Source: Gottschalkiaceae bacterium SANA
GTDB lineage: Bacteria; Bacillota; Clostridia; Tissierellales; GPF-1
DNA: 64,000 nucleotides
Direction of reading: 5' to 3'
Assembly: GCA_036323355.1 (NCBI GenBank)
Contig: AP028876.1
Location: 2,418,001-2,482,000, forward strand
Under the pieces are notes generated by a model. That model worked only from the letters and a program-made list of their open reading frames with translations. It ran no database searches and was not told the origin of the DNA. Below, in pieces: positions 61,048 to 64,000 of this stretch; positions within the stretch are counted from its first letter, which is position 1, and every line of letters begins with the position of its first letter. The translations under genes and the position numbers were made by a program.

Positions 61048-61474
61048 CTTTCCTCCATAAAATCTTCGAGTGAATTTTCCTAATATAAGAATAACTATAA
61101 TTTAACTTTAATGCAATTTTTTTCAAATTATCCCCTTCGATAGCAACCATGTAAGCAATTCGGTATTCAATCCCATCCATGTTTTTGATTCGATCCACAA
61201 TGGCCTTTTGACAATCTTTAACTTTATCAAGCAGTAACTTATACTTCTCAATATCTTTCTCCAATGCTTCAATCTGTGGCAATTGCTCCATCATATCCAA
61301 TTTGCAATGATTCTCCTGCACCCTGGGTGCTGAGTAATCAATCCCAGAAATATCACTAATCGGCTTCAACCACCCTTCCACAATCGCATCATGCTGAGCA
61401 ATAAGTGACTCAAGCCGATCCTCATAAATCTCAATTTCTCTACATAAATCCTGATAACACTTCACAAATTCCAT
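61028..61474 (-). CDS. sigma-like HTH phage regulator (DUF1492/ArpU-like)
   Basis: A 148-residue protein: long helical N-terminus, then MEQLPQIEALEKDIEKYKLLLDKVKDCQKAIVDRIKNMDGIEYRIAYMVAIEGDNLKKIALKLNYSYSYIRKIHSKIL, a sigma-70 region 4-like HTH. Such genes stand before the late region of Firmicute phages and switch on late transcription. Start MEFVKCY at 61474 has GGGGAGAGGTG upstream. A terminator precedes it. Confidence 0.8.
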   Translation of the reverse strand: MEFVKCYQDLCREIEIYEDRLESLIAQHDAIVEGWLKPISDISGIDYSAPRVQENHCKLDMMEQLPQIEALEKDIEKYKLLLDKVKDCQKAIVDRIKNMDGIEYRIAYMVAIEGDNLKKIALKLNYSYSYIRKIHSKILWRKDDGEER

Positions 61475-61496
61475 CTTCACCTCTCCCCTCGCAAAT

Positions 61497-61531
61497 AAAA
61501 AGACACTCCTGACGTTTTGCTCAGAAGTGTC
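61497..61531 (-). terminator. terminator directly before the HTH regulator
   Basis: On minus GACACTTCTGA pairs with TCAGGAGTGTC (one U-G pair) and TTTTT follows, 20 bases before the ribosome site. The same element, with tandem repeats in the loop, precedes the sister remnant near 38600-38660. Confidence 0.82.
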
Positions 61532-61554
61532 CGCCGGCATGTCCGGTAGGACTG

Positions 61555-61731
61555 CTATATTTTTTCTCTCTCTTTCAAATTCAAATTATAACTCAAAGTT
61601 CCCTGATGAATACTTATCGAAATATCGAAGTGATCCAATCGCCCTTGGGCTTCGACTGTCGATAAAGTTACCCGAATATACTCAGTTAACTTTGCCTCTA
61701 TTTTCTGCCTCTTATCAATCTGTCCTGGCAT
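61555..61731 (-). CDS. small phage protein of unknown function
   Basis: A 58-residue protein (MPGQIDKRQKIEAKLTEYIR ... TLSYNLNLKEREKI). A GGTGAGAG site precedes the ATG, and the C-terminal end is still recognisable next to remnant A (near 38680-38700), which supports it as real. Confidence 0.65.
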   Translation of the reverse strand: MPGQIDKRQKIEAKLTEYIRVTLSTVEAQGRLDHFDISISIHQGTLSYNLNLKEREKI

Positions 61732-61734
61732 CTC

Positions 61735-61872
61735 TCACCGTCCATTTATTATTTTCTGTTTCATTTTCTCGTTCAATCGAATCAAATCATCTTGAACCAA
61801 TGGGTCACTCAAATCATGCAAATCAATTATCACCAACTGCTGACAAAGAATATCTCTCAGTTCTTCTTTCAT
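61735..61872 (-). CDS. small phage protein of unknown function
   Basis: A 45-residue helical protein (MKEELRDILCQQLVIIDLHD ... RLNEKMKQKIINGR). GGAGAGGGCG precedes the ATG, and its gene is packed between ssb and the 58-residue gene. A faint similarity to short Spo0E-like phosphatases is not convincing. Confidence 0.6.
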   Translation of the reverse strand: MKEELRDILCQQLVIIDLHDLSDPLVQDDLIRLNEKMKQKIINGR

Positions 61873-61881
61873 CGCCCTCTC

Positions 61882-62316
61882 CTAAAATGGTATTTCATCA
61901 TCATTCCTGAACTCTTCAAAATCTGCCATGGGATCTGTTTCCACTTTCTGATCCGGCTCGGCCTGCTGTTTCTTTTGACTCGCCCAGTCAATAATCTCCA
62001 CCCGTTCGGCCATGATCTCTGTGACATAATGACGTACTCCATCCCGATCATAAGTACCGCTTCGGAGCTTCCCTTCAATAAGAACCCGCTTCCCTTTCTT
62101 TGAGTACTTTGAAAGAAATACTGCCGGAGCTCCAATCGCCTTCACCAAGAAGAAATCCGCAGTCGGCTTTCCTTGCTGCTCTCGTTTCGCTCTCATGTCT
62201 TTTGAATATCCCCGATCCACTGCTAGCTGAGTTGTCGCCAAGGGGGTTCCATTTAGTGCTTCGTAGTCCAAACTTACATCTACTGAAAGCCGTCCCATCT
62301 CTATACATTTATTCAT
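61882..62316 (-). CDS. ssb: single-stranded DNA-binding protein
   Basis: A 144-residue SSB: OB fold (MGRLSVDVSLDYEALNG ... DFFLVKAIGAPAVFLSKYSKKGKRVLIEGKLRSG), Gln-rich linker and the acidic tail EEFRNDDEIPF that binds partner proteins. Replication module of the prophage. Confidence 0.94.
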   Translation of the reverse strand: MNKCIEMGRLSVDVSLDYEALNGTPLATTQLAVDRGYSKDMRAKREQQGKPTADFFLVKAIGAPAVFLSKYSKKGKRVLIEGKLRSGTYDRDGVRHYVTEIMAERVEIIDWASQKKQQAEPDQKVETDPMADFEEFRNDDEIPF

Positions 62317-62327
62317 CTGCTCACCTC

Positions 62328-62894
62328 TTATGAAAAATTAGTATTCCGAAACCGCTTAACAACTGCTCCTTCAGAATCAAATACAAAAATCTTACCCAAT
62401 GACAAAATCACATAATCCTCTTTGATCTTTTCTCCACCCATCGCCATTTGCATGAACGATTTTTCCCGCTCATCCCGGCCAAATATTCCAGTAATATGCG
62501 CCTCAATCTTCTCTCCTGTATGCTCGTTTTCTTCCTGAAGATATCGATTCAGAATCAATACATCTCCAACTTCAAAGAGTCGATCATCCTTGAGAAGCTC
62601 AAACAACTTTTCTCCTTTTACCATCACATCAAAGCTCTGACTCTCCATTTTCAATTCATGGACTTTATGGATTCCAATATCCAGATCTTCCTGGCTTAAA
62701 AATGCAGCTGCAAAACAATCATTGCAGATCATCCCAATTCCAATTTTCCCGACCCAATCTTTGAGTACCGGGGAATCTAATTTTAGATCATTAGGGAACA
62801 ACAACGGCATCACGTTCTTCGAACCGCACCAGGGGCATTCTTCATATTCCTTTAATTTCTCAATCCATTCTGTTGCCGTAACAAATGTTTCCAT
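62328..62894 (-). CDS. DUF3850 (ASCH/PUA-like) protein with N-terminal zinc motif
   Basis: A 188-residue protein. The N-terminus has CPWCGSKN ... CNDCFAAAF, a likely zinc site. The C-terminus, HKVHELKMESQSFDVMVKGEKLFELLKDDRLFEVGDVLILN, is a DUF3850 domain of the ASCH-like RNA-binding superfamily. Found in many clostridial phages; role unknown. Start METF at 62894 behind GAGGAGG. Confidence 0.8.
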   Translation of the reverse strand: METFVTATEWIEKLKEYEECPWCGSKNVMPLLFPNDLKLDSPVLKDWVGKIGIGMICNDCFAAAFLSQEDLDIGIHKVHELKMESQSFDVMVKGEKLFELLKDDRLFEVGDVLILNRYLQEENEHTGEKIEAHITGIFGRDEREKSFMQMAMGGEKIKEDYVILSLGKIFVFDSEGAVVKRFRNTNFS

Positions 62895-62905
62895 CTTCGA
62901 CCTCC

Positions 62906-63085
62906 TCATTTCATCATTTTCAGTGACTTCGGATCCATCTCCAGCATTTTCTTTGCTCCCTCGTCATAGATAATAATTTTGCCGTTATCTTCAGACTTGT
63001 ACAACACCATCTCAGGACTTAATCGCATCTGGTAACTGTACAATGCCGGTGCATCAACTTCCACTTTGAATTCTACTTTATGCAT
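62906..63085 (-). CDS. small phage protein of unknown function
   Basis: A 59-residue protein (MHKVEFKVEVDAPALYSYQM ... LEMDPKSLKMMK). It overlaps the upstream gene by 8 bases and its end abuts the next ribosome site, so translational coupling is likely. Confidence 0.6.
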   Translation of the reverse strand: MHKVEFKVEVDAPALYSYQMRLSPEMVLYKSEDNGKIIIYDEGAKKMLEMDPKSLKMMK

Positions 63086-63359
63086 ATTTCTCTTCCTCCT
63101 GCTCCATTTGCCATTGAGGTCTTCGGCCGATCACAATTTCATCAATTCCAAATTCCTCAACCACTCGATCATGGCCTTCCCAATACTCAACAAAGATCCG
63201 CTTTTTCAAATGCATGTAGTACCAACCTGAAATACCTCTGCCCTTTATATAAATCTGATTCAAGCACCTCCCGCAAAATGCCTTTCCTCCGATCACAATC
63301 AAATCTGTGTTTCTCACCGATCGATTGCAAGCAGTGCAGTTGATTAATCTATTGGCCAT
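63078..63359 (-). CDS. small phage zinc-finger protein
   Basis: A 93-residue protein with CTACNRSVRN ... CGRCLNQIYIKG, a four-cysteine zinc ribbon, and a charged C-terminus. Start MANRLIN at 63359 overlaps the DnaC-like stop. Function unknown. Confidence 0.65.
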   Translation of the reverse strand: MANRLINCTACNRSVRNTDLIVIGGKAFCGRCLNQIYIKGRGISGWYYMHLKKRIFVEYWEGHDRVVEEFGIDEIVIGRRPQWQMEQEEEKYA

Positions 63360-64000
63360 AAAACCTGTGATCCAGCTTTGGATCCTTGAATTCAACGATG
63401 TTGCCGCGGGCATACTCAACCAATCGTCCTGTAATTGCTCGATCCATATTTCTTAATTCTTCAATCGTTTTTTCGCAGGTAACCACAATTCCCTTTTTCT
63501 TGAAATAGCGATAATCAATGATCTGAAACATAGAGTCGATATGGCTCATCAAAGGATTCTTCTGACCATTCCACTCTCGGATCGTTGTCCGGAAAATGTC
63601 GTCAATTACCAAAAGCTCAGCATCCTTGTACTGATTGATCACTTTGTACAGATCCTTTTCTTTCTTTGCATTTGCAAAGGTAGCTAGCAAATCTTGGAAT
63701 GTCACATAACGCACCAACACATTCTTCTTAATCAAAGCATTTGCTATCCCGATAGATAAATGAGTTTTACCCGCGCCATTTTGCCCCATCAACATAAAAT
63801 TCATATGCATGTTGTCATACTCCCCAAAGATCTCAACAAACCGTTTAGACCGACTCAATGCAACTTCCTGAACCTCATTCTTGGGGATGTAATTATCCAG
63901 GGTCCGATCCTGAAAAGCCTCTGCAATCCCTGAATCCTTCAAAGCACTGATCGCCTTCTTACGTTTCAAACACTCGCATGGCCGGCATGCTTCCCGCCCA
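63349..64000 (-). CDS. DnaC/IstB-like helicase loader, 5' end missing
   Basis: An AAA+ ATPase: Walker A in LMGQNGAGKTHLSIG, Walker B in ELLVIDDIF, and a sensor-like CEKTIEELRNMDRAITGRLVE. The frame stays open to the right edge without a clear start and gives ACRPCECLKRKK, so it carries an upstream cysteine cluster and continues beyond the window. Loads the replicative helicase on phage DNA. Confidence 0.88.
   Translation of the reverse strand, partial: GREACRPCECLKRKKAISALKDSGIAEAFQDRTLDNYIPKNEVQEVALSRSKRFVEIFGEYDNMHMNFMLMGQNGAGKTHLSIGIANALIKKNVLVRYVTFQDLLATFANAKKEKDLYKVINQYKDAELLVIDDIFRTTIREWNGQKNPLMSHIDSMFQIIDYRYFKKKGIVVTCEKTIEELRNMDRAITGRLVEYARGNIVEFKDPKLDHRFYGQ

Noticed and set aside
61735-61872. 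Spo0E-like aspartyl phosphatase
   Set aside because: Length and helix content fit loosely, but the SQELD-type motif is missing.

Overview
The window looks like the chromosome of a low-to-moderate GC anaerobic Firmicute of class Clostridia. Signs are a 2-oxoacid:ferredoxin oxidoreductase coupled to phosphotransbutyrylase and butyrate kinase, an FabK/MarR-type fatty acid cluster, rubrerythrin and ferritin, an Mrp/Mbh-type antiporter, and Firmicute-style ribosome binding sites. An amino-acid-fermenting anaerobe is the best fit; I cannot name the genus.

The left half (1-32 kb) is core chromosome. 1-3.3 kb (minus) is an energy operon read ptb-buk-ATPase-ferredoxin-vorB: 2-oxoacids are oxidised to acyl-CoA, then acyl-phosphate, then acid plus ATP. 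3.5-8.5 kb (minus) holds the c-di-AMP cyclase pair cdaA/cdaR, a CapA-like protein, a DUF881 protein and a lysophospholipase. 8.6-11.6 kb (minus) is a three-gene flavoprotein operon (GlpA-like, FAD/NAD oxidoreductase, DUF1667) behind a terminator-type leader. lepB follows on plus. 12.5-22.3 kb (minus) is a complete fatty-acid operon, accB-accC-accD-accA-fabH-acpP-fabK-fabD-fabG-fabF-fabZ-marR, with a consensus promoter and a palindromic operator in front of accB. Rubrerythrin follows, then a plus-strand Mrp/Mbh-type cation antiporter operon with split MrpA-like parts and two tandem MrpD paralogues, then ferritin, an MscS channel and an EamA exporter.

The right half (32-64 kb) is prophage. I read it as two related prophages in tandem. 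Remnant A (about 32.0-39.1 kb) has lost its structural genes. It keeps a dam 3' fragment, cargo genes, a holin with one stop codon, a truncated endolysin, a broken recombinase, an intact membrane protein, a broken HTH regulator and the C-terminus of an integrase. Prophage B (about 39.1 kb to beyond 64 kb) has the same gene order and appears intact: dam, SatD/DUF3307 cargo, holin, endolysin, holin, tail, tape measure, frameshifted tail chaperone, head-tail, HK97-type capsid/protease/portal, terminase, HNH, recombinase, membrane proteins, HTH regulator, SSB and DnaC-like loader, all on minus. Both left ends carry a similar att-like segment beside dam.

The most unusual material is: (i) a nine-unit array of 29-bp palindromic repeats abutting a consensus promoter for a SatD-family gene with a C-terminal HTH; (ii) an AT-rich two-gene cassette of no recognised family (32.87-34.42 kb) in the equivalent cargo slot of the remnant; (iii) a pair of prophage membrane proteins with a shared C-terminal membrane module and unrelated N-termini; (iv) terminators placed directly in front of two prophage start codons in both prophages.
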